Shown piece by piece: positions 21,622 through 33,346 of a DNA stretch of 64,000 nt (its first letter is position 1; every line of letters begins with the position of its first letter). The stretch is from contig MU006223.1 of NCBI GenBank assembly GCA_010093685.1, forward strand, positions 950,228-1,014,227. The letters run 5' to 3'. The position numbers and the translations under genes were made by a program. The DNA is from Ophiobolus disseminans. Its lineage: Eukaryota; Ascomycota; Dothideomycetes; Pleosporales; Phaeosphaeriaceae. The notes beneath the pieces are model-generated. The model saw only the letters and a program-made list of their open reading frames with translations. It had not been told where the DNA came from and ran no database searches.

Positions 21622-23728
21622 ATGGATCCGCCGTCGCCCTCCAAGCTGGGCACCGCGCCGCCATGGAGCGCAGAGGCAGTATACGGCGAACTTCTCCCAC
21701 AATCGCCCTCTTTGCCCGTCCTTTCAGCAATACCACCACGTTCACCAACGCGATCGCCCCGCCATCAACGCACCGGTTCAGATGTCTCTGTTAATAGCAT
21801 GAGGGCCATGTTCGAAAACCTCGGGGTTAAGGACTCTCGGGAAGTCGCCGAGCACTACAAAGACCTGCTCGAGAAGGAACGGAAGAAGTGGAGCGAGAAG
21901 TTTGACAAGCTGGACAGGGACCACGCCATGCACTCCGAGCGAAGAACACTTCGGATCGAAGAGCTGGAGAGCCAACTGGCGCAGGCTCAAACATCGCTCC
22001 AAGTTGGTGTTTCCAGAGAAAACTACGAGAAAGAGTTCATGTCGCACAAGGCTAACATCAAGAAATGGGAACAGGTCTTCAAGCAGCGGGAAGACCAGTG
22101 GAAGGCTGATCACCTCAAAGCTGTAAGCAGCTGCCTGTGCTCATGTGCTGCTTCATGCGCTAACAAACCATCAGAAGAAACTTGAAGAAGACAAGAAGGT
22201 GGCTGAGGCGAAGTGCAATGCGTACAAGGCTAAAGCGAAGCAGTTGACGACCGAGAACCTCAGAGTCACCAACATGGTCCCGACGATGCAGGCTAAGGTC
22301 CAGGGTCTGGAGAGAGAAGTGAGAAGGGTCAAATCCGACCTTGATCACAAGACAAGGGAGGCTGACAACCACAAGAACCAGGTCTACGGCCTGCAAGTTG
22401 AGCTCGAGGATACTACGGCACGTCTGGAGGAGGAGATCCAGACGCTCCACGACAAGCTTAGGTCGACTGAAGGTGAGCGCGACGCTCTGAAGACTAGTCT
22501 GAAGGAAGAGGAGGTCTTGCGCATCGCCGCTGAGGGCCATATTCCCCTACCGGCCGCCGGCGCGGACGAGAATGACGATGAGTTTGGATCACCTATCCGA
22601 TCTCCCCGCAAACAACGCAACGTGCAGCGCGAGGACGACGACAAGGAGAACGTGACGCCGAAGAAAGGAGCTGTCGACCTGAAGCTCATCCAACAGGAGC
22701 TGGCTACGGAGCGACGTCTTCGCGAACGCGCCCAGGACCAGATCGACTTCATGAAGATGGAATGTCAGTTCGAGTGCTGTTCCTGTCGTATCGCGGAGTA
22801 CAAGGGCAAGACGTACGTGCATGACGACGCATACGTAACAGAGATGCAGCGCATCAAGGCTTCCGTGCCAGGCCTTACGCCTCCGGCCAGCGCCCATGAA
22901 GATGACCCAATGGATGATGTGGTCATTAAGCAGGAGCCTGTCGATGCGCGACCGTTCACGCCGCCATTTGAGGAAGTTCCAGCCGCCACACAAGAAGAGG
23001 AGAGCAGTCACGTCACGACCGATAACACTGTCTTCATCCATCCGCAATTCGACGAGACGATCGTGGCCTTCTCTCCGTCCACTGGCACCTTCCGTGCTAT
23101 TGCTTCTCCCGTCAAGTTGCAGGCATCAGCGCACATTGCCACACCTGCAAAGCCCTCTACTTTAAGTTCGTCTGCAGTAATGGAGACGAGTACTGAGTCG
23201 TCGCCATTGACTCCAGAGGCTCACAGCATGCTTGTTCCTGCAGAGGTTCAGTCAGCAGCCACTGTGAACCGCCGCATCGTGCAAAAGGAGAACAAAAACC
23301 AAGTAATCAGCATTCACGAGGATGCCATTGAAGATGATGAGGAAGAGGATGACTGGGAACCGCCAACACCAAGGCAGGAACAGGAGCCTTTCGAGCCTGC
23401 CACGCCTGCACACTATGAGCTGCGAACCACTACAACTACCATTCCCATTGCGTTCTCACCTGCGACACCAGCATTTAGACCAGGCCGCGGGCCCATGACT
23501 CCTTCCACAGTAGCCCACGCTGCCTCTAATGCACAGACTCCTATCCTGGGCGAGCTGTCGTTGAACAAACTGCCTTTTGACCGGGAAGCTGCTCTCGAGG
23601 CGATTCGTCAACGACGCGGCCGTGCTAGAAGCATGGCTGCTGGACAAGGAACGCCTATGAAGCAGATGGTAGAAGGTGTGAAGGATCGTAGGGACATCAG
23701 CGCACCAGTTTCGAGGGCACGGAGATGA
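21622..23728 (+). CDS. Coiled-coil phosphoprotein-like protein with KEN boxes
   Basis: Two exons (21622-22122, 22175-23728) give 684 residues. The N-terminus is a Ser/Pro-rich disordered segment (SPTRSPRHQRTGS). A long coiled coil follows from about residue 70 to 285 (KERKKWSEKFDKLD, then LEREVRRVKSDLDHKTREAD). Next come SPIRSPRK, a KEN motif at 324-326 (DDDKENVTPKK), another helical stretch, a Cys cluster at 364-371 (ECQFECCSCR), and a disordered tail with many SP/TP sites and a second KEN (VQKENKNQ). The C-terminus is basic (SRARR). KEN boxes are APC/C degrons and SP/TP are CDK sites, so a cell-cycle-regulated cytoskeletal or nuclear scaffold is a reasonable inference. I cannot name the family. 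Confidence 0.85.
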
Positions 23729-24435
23729 GCACAGTTTGCCTGATTGTCTATCTGGTGGCATTTGTACAGCAAGAGGTGTAAACTTGATTGGCACTGTTTT
23801 CTTCTTGTAAGCGAGCTCAGCGGCATTGCATGGAGTTGGAGGCCTGCCGCCTTCTGAGGACTGTACTTGGCGTTGGATACCTACTGTTTGGGATTGGAGT
23901 TTGATGGATAAGAACTGCTGCTTCACCGCTGGTGGTGTTGGTTGTCAGTATAAGATAGCAAATCGACTTTATTGCACATGATGATCATGCTTAACTTCCG
24001 TGGGCAAAGCAGTGCTTGATACAGGCATACAAGAGGTTCGATAAAGTTTCTGTAAATTGTATGTTTTGGCAGCGCAACACCGACGTAGGGTGTACAGAGT
24101 CTTTCCCGGTACATCATGAGGACTGTCACTGGTGCAGGTGCGGCAACGTTGGTCTTTTATTTCAAGAAGTGCAAAGCGTGAAAATGTAGCCTGTATGTAT
24201 TGAAACGGTCCAGAGACTAAAGTAAATCAAAATTACTTAGGTTTTGAGGAGTGATAGACTTGGTTGTCTGTCCGCCTCGAAGCTGTCGCGCGCCAAGACC
24301 AGGCTTCCTCTCATTGGCCCACCAAGCGACCACAACAATTTTGGCTCTCCGCGACTTCACACCTCCGACCCCAGCGACCATACGACCAGCGACAACCACA
24401 TCCTCCTTCCTTCTCCACCACCCACAACCGCAATC
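23729..24435. other. Intergenic, upstream region of RPS5
   Basis: About 700 bp. The last 200 bp are rich in C, T and A (CCACCACCCACAACC-like), as usual for ribosomal-protein leaders. No gene seen. Confidence 0.5.
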
Positions 24436-25311
24436 ATGTCTGACGGAGAAATCGAGGTCGAGAGCCCAGCCGGATACGCCGTGCTCCCAAAGGAGGTCAC
24501 CGACGAGATTGGCAGCATCAAGCTGTTCAACAAGGCACGTCTGCTGCGAAATGTCGAATTGGCAAATATATTGACTCTCAGCAGTGGTCCTATGAGGAGG
24601 TCGAAGTTCGCGACATCTCTCTCACGTACGTCCACCCGCAGTCTCCGCGCACACGCTTCGAATGAATGATGGCGGTGGCATTGGAGATATCAATTGGCGC
24701 AGGGAGGGCATGGGCTAACGCGCTTGCAGCGATTACATCCAGATCCGCTCGCCTGTCTACATCTCACATTCTGCTGGCCGCTATGCCGTCAAGCGATTCA
24801 GGAAGGCGCAGTGCCCCATCATCGAACGCCTCACCAACTCGCTCATGATGAACGGCCGCAACAACGGAAAGAAGCTCATGGCTGTGCGCATCGTCGCCCA
24901 CGCTTTTGAGATTGTACGTTCTCTACTCGATGCAGTGTGCTTGCGGAGGGCATAACCTGGCAGAATACTGGAGGGCAAGACTAACATACCCAGATTCACA
25001 TCATGACCGACCAGAACCCCATCCAGGTCGCCGTCGATGCCATCGTCAACTGCGGTCCCCGCGAAGACTCCACCCGTATCGGTTCCGCCGGTACCGTCCG
25101 TCGTCAAGCCGTGGATGTGTCTCCTCTCCGCCGTGTCAACCAGGCCATCGCTCTCCTCACCATCGGCGCCCGCGAGGCCTCTTTCCGCAACGTCAAGTCC
25201 ATTGCCGAGTGCCTAGCTGAAGAGCTCATCAACGCTGCCAAGGGAAGCAGCAACTCGTACGCAATCAAGAAGAAGGATGAGCTGGAGCGTGTAGCCAAGT
25301 CCAACCGATAA
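24436..25311 (+). CDS. RPS5: 40S ribosomal protein S5 (uS7)
   Basis: Four exons (24436-24534, 24585-24625, 24730-24913, 24994-25311) give 213 residues, the normal size for eukaryotic uS7. Highly conserved blocks are present: DYIQIRSPVYISHSAGRYA, ERLTNSLMMNGRNNGKKL, AVRIVAHAFEIIHIMT, NCGPREDSTRIGSAGTV and RRQAVDVSPLRRVNQAIALL, ending in ELERVAKSNR. It binds the 3' domain of 18S rRNA near the mRNA exit of the small subunit. Intron 1 appears to be GC-AG: exon 1 ends AAG at 24534, the intron begins GCACGT and ends GCAG at 24584, giving FNKWSYEEVEV, which matches the family exactly. A GT start six bases later cannot be joined in frame with any nearby acceptor to give a family-like protein. Confidence 0.97.
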
Positions 25312-25754
25312 GGGTGTGCATGTGTGTGTGGCGGTGCATGGTGTACTGGGTTTTCTCTCATCGGGCTCGTCTGGTCTTTACTGGGCGGTATGGAGGATCT
25401 TCAGCATGTCAAGGATTCTCTAGACGAATAACCGATTTCATGGTTGCATGACAAAAATGGACAATTCAACAGCATGATAAACGGCAGGGTGCGTGAGTTG
25501 AACGAGTGATGAGACATGAGCAGGATAATGTCCCAGAAAACTCGTGTGATATTGTGGAAGAGTGCATAACATGGCCTACCATGTCATACGTATGCTGGTT
25601 ACAGATTTTCTAATGATCAGCTTCATCACGTTGACTGCTCGATCAAACAAAACACGTCTTCAACGCCTGCTAGTGAGGAGAATCAAGGCGACTCAATGTG
25701 TTTAATTGAGCAATTGCGTATTTAGATATTTTTTCTGCAGCCAGTCCTGCCATT
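25312..25754. other. Convergent 3' flanks
   Basis: About 440 bp between RPS5 (+) and the minus-strand gene. Contains GTGTGTGTGG just after the RPS5 stop. No gene seen. Confidence 0.5.
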
Positions 25755-26780
25755 TCAAGCCTTTGCCCTAGCTCTTACGGCCCTCTCCATGAACTCACCC
25801 ATCTCCTCAAAGCCCACTCTGCCTCCATTCCGTGCTCCAAACGCCTCTGCGTCCCTGTATGCCTGCGCCATTATCTCCTCGTCCACTTTGACCAACCAGC
25901 CATCCCCTGTGATCAGACCTTTACTGCCCGCACTGGACAGCTGGGTAATGATACCGCTCGCTTTGACCAATTTCAGCACCCACATCCTATCCTTGCCTTC
26001 TTTCCTCGCTTCCGCAAGCAGATCGACACATCCCCTTTGACGTACTTCTCTACGCACATTCGCCAATACGCGCTCGCGCTTGTCATTCTCTTCATCTTGT
26101 TCCCGCTGCGCTTCTTCTTTCCGCTTCGCCCTTTCCTCGCGCTCCTTTGCTGCTATCTCGGCTTCTATCTTGCTGCGCCGTTCGCGCTCCGCAGCTGCTT
26201 CTGCCTCGCGCTCCTCGGCGCCTTCTTGTTCCTGTAGGCGGCGCAGCTCGGCTTCCTGGCGGTGGAACTCGTGGTATGCGCGGCGTTGGTCTTTGCGGGC
26301 GAGGGACTTGGCCTTTTTGGCGCCGATAGTGCGGTTCGTGGGTACGGGGCGGGGGTTTGCTGGGCCAGCTTGAGGGAAGATGTTGTTTTCGGGGTTGAAG
26401 GCGGGTTCGTGGGCTTGTGGTAATGGGGGCTCTTGGGCGTTTTGGAGGTTTGGTGGGGTTGGGGCGAGTGGTGGTGGGTTTGCTTCGTCTTCGTCGTCGG
26501 GTTGGAAGACAAGGCGCTCGTCTAAGGGCGGGTCATCGCGCCTTTCGACTCTTCTTTGTCCTTCGACGCCGGGAGGTTGTGTTTCTTCATTTTCTGCTAC
26601 GTCCTGTGGCCTTTCGTGGTACTGCCGTGTATTGTACCATTCTGCTATCTGTGGTGCAAAGTAAAGCGTTCCACAGAGAACGGCTGTATGTGCAAGGTCC
26701 TGGATGAGGGGTGTGCCGGGTCTTGTGAAGGGTAGCAAGAGGTTCAGTAGGGTTATAGGTAGGGTGAGGAAGGCGCCCAT
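25755..26780 (-). CDS. Membrane-tethered charged helical protein, unknown
   Basis: Intronless, 341 residues from the ATG at 26780; the frame continues upstream to 27059 but that part looks non-coding. The N-terminus is hydrophobic (LTLPITLLNLLLPF and a second segment LAHTAVLCGTLYFAPQI), so probably one or two membrane helices. A Pro-rich disordered linker (PPPLAPTPPNLQN) follows, then a strongly charged single-helix region (about 190-265, rich in E, R, K, A). The C-terminal globular part has LKLVKASGIITQLSSAGSKG and TGDGWLVKVDEE. No known domain is recognised. The antisense strand is also open over much of the helix region, an effect of its biased composition. Confidence 0.72.
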   Translation of the reverse strand: MGAFLTLPITLLNLLLPFTRPGTPLIQDLAHTAVLCGTLYFAPQIAEWYNTRQYHERPQDVAENEETQPPGVEGQRRVERRDDPPLDERLVFQPDDEDEANPPPLAPTPPNLQNAQEPPLPQAHEPAFNPENNIFPQAGPANPRPVPTNRTIGAKKAKSLARKDQRRAYHEFHRQEAELRRLQEQEGAEEREAEAAAERERRSKIEAEIAAKEREERAKRKEEAQREQDEENDKRERVLANVRREVRQRGCVDLLAEARKEGKDRMWVLKLVKASGIITQLSSAGSKGLITGDGWLVKVDEEIMAQAYRDAEAFGARNGGRVGFEEMGEFMERAVRARAKA

Positions 26781-28176
26781 TGTGAGGGTGGGGTCGAATG
26801 GTCGAATTCGATGTGATGTAGTAACGCGGATCAAACTATGGGTAATTTGAGTTGGTACACAGGTGGCTATATGCGAGTTGATCAATTGGATGGTGTATTT
26901 GTGAGGGCGGGGCGGTCGCGTTGCAGCGTGTGGTGCGGTGTAAAAGCAATTCGTGAATTCGGTGATGCAACTGCTTCCGCCCGTAGGGCTGAACAAGAAT
27001 CGACTTAGGCCAAAAGTGGCACTAGCTTCATTTCCCACGCGAAACTGCCCGGGCTGCACGTCTTACCCCACCAGATACCATGTTCGCCATCACCATTACC
27101 ATCCAGTCGACTCCATCAGGAGAAATAAATGCCATACATCATCTGCGATCTCCCAGCTGCTGACTGACCCTTGACGTCCATCTCGCCTAAACGCTCTATT
27201 CCCTGCTCAGCCTCATTGTCTTGAGAACGTTAGCACACCCATCCACCTATGAGCAGCTTCCATTTCCTTGCCATGGCCTCGTTGCATCATTAGGCGATTT
27301 AAATCTTTTGCGCGGCATTCTGGAACTGATGGCGTCGTGCCCGCTCGCTTAGATCTACCAAAAGCGTGCAAGCCCCCTCGTCTCCTGAGAATCGAGAAGT
27401 CCCACGTTGAAATCGAGCACTCGGTGGACCGAGCAAGTCCAGTGTTACACCAATCAAAACAACTAGCATGGGTACATGATGCGTAATCCTGAAGGACATG
27501 GCCGTTTTAAGCACGCTAGGAGGATTTGCTGGGCGATGTTGGTTCTTGTTCAGCTTTCGGCCGTAACACAATGCCGCTGACAACGCTGCCCGAGCACCAT
27601 TGAACCGTCTTCGTTACTGATCATCTTTTCTCTTTCAGTTGATGATGCTCACACGGTTCAGTTGTTCGCGACATACCATACAGACAGCTTGTGCCACACT
27701 CACAACGGATGCGAACCTTTCAAAGAGGCTAGACATGGACAAGCGAGCCATGTGAAGAGGCGTTGCCTTCCCGTCTTAAAGCATTATCGTCACTTGACGC
27801 AGGACCTCTCGGACGTGGCTCTCACCGACGTACGTATGCTGACCCATATGGAGGAACAGTACTTCTTGGCGAGGTTTACGTACGTTGGTGCATGTATAAG
27901 TGACTATGAACGGTGACCCTCCCTTTTACTATACGTACATTCGAGACTCGTCCAATTTTAGCGACGCGCTACCACCTTACCGTACTCCTAGCTTCCCGAG
28001 GTACCCATTGTTTCTTGGCCCACATTAACACCTAAGGTCGCCCGCACCCGCACCTAGCCTCGAGATCGACGCATAACTCTGATCTCGACACACCTTTGCG
28101 CTTTACTTGAGTAGGTGATTAGCTTCTACCTTTTTCAATACCATCAAATCGAGGCGACTTCTCTCCCAAGACCGTC
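26781..28176. other. Long divergent intergenic region
   Basis: About 1.4 kb between the tethered protein gene (-) and the carotenoid oxygenase gene (+). Small frames at 27268-27486 and 27662-27916 show nothing protein-like. The last 100 bp are pyrimidine-rich ahead of the plus-strand ATG. Confidence 0.45.
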
Positions 28177-29872
28177 ATGGTCGCCGCCAAAGACTCCTGG
28201 CCGAACGACGCGGGCTTCGATACCAGCTACGAAGCACATGAGCCTGTGGATCTCACCGTCAAAGGAACCATACCATACTACGCGGCGGGCGTACTATGTA
28301 AGTACCAACACACTAATACAAAATCAGCTGTTCCAATGACATTGTCATTTAGATCGCACCGGTCCGCTCGGCTACAAGGCTAAAACAGATGACGGCAATA
28401 TTTGGGCTGCCAAACACTGGTTCGATGGCTTCTCCTCTGTTCATCGTTTCCAGATTGACTTTCCGAATAACGATGGTCCTGTCAAAGTTCAGTACCGTTC
28501 ACGGCGCACAGTCGACGAATATCTAGATATTGTCAGGACGTCAGGGAAGCTCGATGGCATCACCTTTGCGTCGAAGCGCGATCCATGCGAGAGCTTCTTC
28601 AAGAAGGTCATGGGCATGTTTCAAGCATCACGAACGACGAAGAATATCGGTGTCACTCTATCACTGAACATGCCTGGCGGTGGTTCCGTAAAGGACCCTG
28701 AAAAGCCTGCTATTAACGGACATACTAACGGCATCGACACTCTGCATGCTCGGACGGATTCTCCTCATTTCAAAAAGATCGACCCTGTAACTTTGGAGCC
28801 ACAAGGCATGGCCGCTCAACAGTCACTTCATCCGGAGCTAGTAGGCGAATTCTCCGCGGCACACGCCAAGTCAGATCCGAAGACTGGCGATATTTACAAC
28901 TTCAATCACAAGCTCGGACGAACAGGCATGTATCGCGTCTTCTGCACGTCTGCGTCAACCGGCAAGACGGAGATCCTAGCTACCTTTTCCGGCACATCAG
29001 CGTACATCCACTCGCTCTTCCTCACAGAGAACTACGTGATACTGTGCGTCTGGAATAGTCACGTTACATATGGCGGACTCTCCATCCTATACCACAAGAA
29101 CATCCTCGACGCCATCGGACCTTTCGATCCCACATCGAAAGCCAACTGGTATGTCATCGACCGCAAACACGGCAAAGGTGTCGTAGCCACATACGAGAGC
29201 GACCCATTCTTCTGCTTCCACACCATCAACGCATGGGAAGAGCCATCACCTTCAGACGCCAACAAAACAGACATCATCACCGAGCTCAGCATGTTCGAAA
29301 ACACCGACGTCATCCACCGCTTCTACTACGACAATCTCGTGTCCTCCATCGCGAATCCCGAATACGCGGGCAATAAGCGCCTCTCATGCCTACCCATGCA
29401 AGCGCAGTTCCGCCTCGCTAGCATCGAAGCAGCTGCCAAGTCCAAGTCGCCAATGCCAGCCGAACTCCTCTTCCAAGCCGACAAGATGATCAGCATGGAA
29501 CTCCCGACTATCAACCCGCGCTACCTGACTCAGCGTCACCGCTTCTCATACGGCTGTGCAGACCGCCTCAAGTCATCGTTCATGGACGGCGTCGTTAAGT
29601 TCGACAACGTTACTCAGAAGTCGATCTTCTGGGAAGTTGAGGGTCATACGCCGGGCGAGGCAATATTCGTGGCAGACCCTGAGGGCACGGCGGAAGATGA
29701 TGGCGTACTATTGACGGTTGTGCTGGATGGGTATGTGGAGAGGAGTTATCTGCTTGTGCTGAGTGCGAAGGATCTGAGTGAGGTTGGTAGAGCGGAGATG
29801 GATGGGCCGATGAGCTTTGGGTTTCATGGGGCGTACAAGGCGGATGAGATGGTGTATGCTGGAGACATATAA
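28177..29872 (+). CDS. Carotenoid cleavage oxygenase (RPE65 family)
   Basis: Two exons (28177-28297, 28353-29872) give 546 residues. Family start: GTIPYYAAGVLYRTGPLGY, then HWFDGFSSVHRF. The four Fe(II)-binding histidines can be placed at about 211 (FSAAHAKSDP), 260 (AYIHSLFLTE), 330 (CFHTINAWEE) and 532 (GFHGAYKAD). Fungal members include torulene/beta-apo-carotenal cleaving Cao-2 and stilbene-cleaving Cao-1; the length and GTIPYYxAG entry resemble the torulene-dioxygenase branch, but substrate is an inference. The reaction is O2-dependent cleavage of a polyene or stilbene double bond. No signal peptide. No other carotenoid genes (synthase, desaturase, opsin) are in the window. Confidence 0.93.
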
Positions 29873-30077
29873 GTGAACACTTCTGCGGAGATGAGAGATT
29901 GAGGTTCTTGTCACGCCTTTTCGTTCGCCTTCGTTTCGCACAGCTCGATACCGACACATATATCAATCACATTGTAATACGTACGAGAACGCAATGGCTT
30001 TCGTATGCGTCCATTGCTAAATTCTAGTCTACCGTGTCTCAACTTCTGATATCTCTAACTTCAATATTTGTCCTCTC

Positions 30078-30383
30078 TCAAACATCCACACGAAGAAAAC
30101 CACGCCCCTGATTGTGCATAGCCGCAGTGAAAAACACCTCGCCAGTATATTCTCCAATATACCTCTTTGTGTAACCTCCATTCGCGGCCGCTGCACTCTC
30201 GTGGATGAAATGAAGGTAATGTTGTGGGACTATGCACTTTCTGAGCTTTTTTATCCTCATACACGAACATAGAAATTCATAGGTTATATTGCCCACTGGG
30301 ACCACGACATGGTCGCGAAGCGGAAGGTTTTGAACGTCTTCTTTGTAGAAATATTGAATCTTGGTTCCTACTCCGACATGCAT
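30078..30383 (-). CDS. Possible small protein, unknown
   Basis: A 101-codon frame starting at 30383. Features that make it more than noise: varied composition, conserved-looking stretches (LPLRDHVVVPVGNITYEFLC, RYIGEYTGEVFF), and a TATATAA-like box on the minus strand near 30604. The frame also stays open upstream of the ATG, so it may be the last exon of a longer gene whose first exon I cannot place. No domain recognised. Confidence 0.3.
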   Translation of the reverse strand: MHVGVGTKIQYFYKEDVQNLPLRDHVVVPVGNITYEFLCSCMRIKKLRKCIVPQHYLHFIHESAAAANGGYTKRYIGEYTGEVFFTAAMHNQGRGFLRVDV

Positions 30384-33346
30384 GGGTGCTTGAACAGAGG
30401 GTATCGATACAGATGTGGGGTTCTCTTTAGTAGAGTTCTTTGGTGTAGCCAGAATGGTTGTTGTATTGGAGCGCAGTTGCGTATTGTGTAGAAGGAAGAG
30501 AGGTGGACGCGTGGAGCTTTTATGGTACTTTTGTGTCGGACGTGAGAGACAGGGCAGGAAAGAGGGAGAAGGTTTTTGTATTGAGAGAGCTACAGACAGC
30601 GATTATATACACAACCAGGATGAGTAAGCAGGTGACTAAGAGTCACATGAGGATGCAGTTCACATGTACTGTGTGAACTAAGGTGCCGTGCTGACATTTT
30701 GGAGGGAGTCAACCGTTAGGCTATGACTCAAAAAAGGACATGACTCAAGATCGGGCTGATGCTCGACAAATCCTTCTGCTACTGTTTTCAGCCACGTAAC
30801 CTCAATTAAGTCACACAGATCGTTGACATTCACCTGCAGTCACGAAGAGCTTTCGCCCAAGGGTTTGAAGATATATGGTCAGAGTAGCATAAAGTAAGCA
30901 TAGTTTAAAGTAATAGGTTTGAGAATACGTCAGTCACACATAAGCTTTGTCAAAGACATAACTCCACGTCACTCCTTCTCACTCTCTTCTCTCAAATCCC
31001 CTCTCCCAGTCAAGCCCTCAACACAAAGTACACTGCGTCCAGTTTCTCGCCAACTTGTAACTATATTAATTGGCTGTCCACGCATTCCGCCCGCCTGTTG
31101 CTTCGTGCTCTCGTCGCCATCGAAGTAGCAGTTTGGATCTGTACATACAAAGACGCCAATTTCGCGAAGATGGCTACACAGTGTATTCGGATCTGAAGGG
31201 AAATGGGCGGACCTAATTTCGAGAGGTTATCTTTGGTACAGGCTTGCTGGCTGCGTTTGGCGGGGTCGCGGGGTGGTAAGATGCTCGGGTTGATGGTGTA
31301 CTTATAGGGCCTTCCGGTCATTGTGAGTGTATGTTGATGAATAATACCTAATTATGGAAGGTTACAGAACACAAGTAGTTTTATTTGGAAGAAGAAAGTC
31401 AAAGGTCCAGATACACGGCTTAAATCATGAGGAGCGGGGCTGCAGTGCGATCCGTGAATCGAGCTATGGCTCACCACAGCAATGACCAGGTATTTGTGTG
31501 ACTTCCAACAAGTGCCCCGCAACATGACAATGTCTGCCGAGATTCTCGATCTATAAAGTGATTTCTTGGACTCCAGCAATTTCCATATCTTCTTCTCCAC
31601 CTGGCACGTCCTTGATCCTTGGATGCAAAATATCGTAAGCCCAGCACGTTTCATGTAATCATCCTACACAGGTGTACCATTCCTGTCGCCGACATACAAT
31701 TTCGACCCCTGGCCTTCATACTCGTCCCTCGCTACAGCAGACTTCTCCGTAAATACCCCAACATAGCACCACTTATTCCTACAAACACCACACTTTGTCA
31801 GGTGCGTACATATAGCCGCAGAATTAAGGGCTGATACTTTCACTCTCAGAACTTTCTACGTGATGACAGTACCCTGGTAAATCAAATCTGCGGCATTGAG
31901 ATTTTGCGAGGATTCCGTTTGGCGTGGTGATTGTCCAAGATGGAGGAGATACACTGATTTGTCACCTGCTGGGGCAGGAAGTGGGCGGGACGTCGAGCCT
32001 GCCAAAGATGCCATTACCTAGGTAGTGACAATGAAAGAGTTCTAGGAAGTTTGTATGATGGATGTGAGATTTAGTGGTTATATATGGTGACGGCGGAGCG
32101 AGCCATTGCCTGAACAACGGTGGTACAGCACGTTCCTTGTCCCAATGAGCGCTATGACTGCGTTGTGTCATTGCATGCCAAGTTCACAACGTCAAACATA
32201 ACGTAGAGATATATGATATGCAGTCAGGGTGAAACAACAGTATTGGGAAGATACTCTAATATATTTCTTGATGTTGGGCGGCGATAAGTGCAATTGAGGG
32301 GCTTCGGATTAAGATTTAACCTTTGCTGCAACCATGTCCAGCCGAAAGGCTGTCTGGGCACTCTTATCTTCAGGACTAAAACATATGAATTAATACAGCT
32401 GTACCCCATATCGCAGCTAACGTTTGGCGTCTTCAACGCATCAGATCCACTCATCCTCGCCACCATCCTTCCTAACACTATCATATTTCTGCATGACTCC
32501 CACACGTAGTTTACCATCTTCATCAAGACGGAACCTACTATTTGGGCCGTGCTCAATAACCCAGTGAGTAGCAGTGAGACAAGTGCGATTGAAATTTGAA
32601 ACCGCCATTGTCCTCGTCGCCTAGACATGAACAGTGTATTTTGGCCGGAATCTTGCTTGCATCGATTGAGAAAATATTAGTCTCTTCGATGTTCGGAAGA
32701 TCTTCGGCTATGAACTTTGATGAACGTGAACGGCGGACTGGCGCTACCAGAGCGGTAATAGTAAAAATTGCTTCAACGCTCTTTTTCGGTGTGCTTGCGG
32801 ACTTTGCCATCTTTTGAATAATGGATGCGGGTTCCGCACGTTCGATCATTGCGCGACGGGTCGAACGGCGCTGTGTCATCCAGGCTTTGGTAGTCATGTT
32901 GCTGGTTGGTTGAGGTGATCGATTGGTAGGTTGCGGATGTTTGTGGTGGTTGCTGAGCAGAACGAGCGATGCTTTATGTTGTGAAGCTGACGATGGCGAA
33001 GTGAATTAACAATAGCGGTATGAATTCGAGGTTGGGCTCAAGGGAGGCACGCGTTGTTCAGTTGTCGAGGTAGCGAAAGGAGCGAACATTGTGCTCACAC
33101 GAAGGATGTAACCACCACATTGTGGCTGAACATCCCATGGATAATACTCATTGAACCCGCCTGTTGCTAGATTGTCTTGCCGTAGTTCCGGTTTGCAAAG
33201 ACATCCACTCCACAAAGACAAGTGGAGTCCAATCAGGCCTTTAGATTTCACTCCCCTTGTCTTAATCGATTCTTGCCTAACTAAACCACCCGAGATTTCC
33301 TATAATTCTGTCTAGATATCGTATCTCAGGCTATCCATCGCACAGT
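30384..33346. other. Gene-poor region with weak short frames
   Basis: About 3 kb with no convincing gene. Candidates looked at are minus-strand 31321-31061 (86 codons, start MTGRPYKYTINPSILPP) and 32897-32553 (114 codons, basic N-terminus, then IEETNIFSIDASKIP). Either could be a small real gene, but neither shows a domain, a signal peptide or a clear intron structure. Confidence 0.4.

Noticed and set aside
25789..26707. Plus-strand frames rich in Arg/Ser opposite the tethered charged protein
   Set aside because: Shadows caused by Glu/Lys/Arg codon bias on the minus strand.
30384..33346. Several 70-135 codon frames as candidate small genes
   Set aside because: No domain, signal peptide, reliable intron or promoter; mentioned only in the intergenic note.
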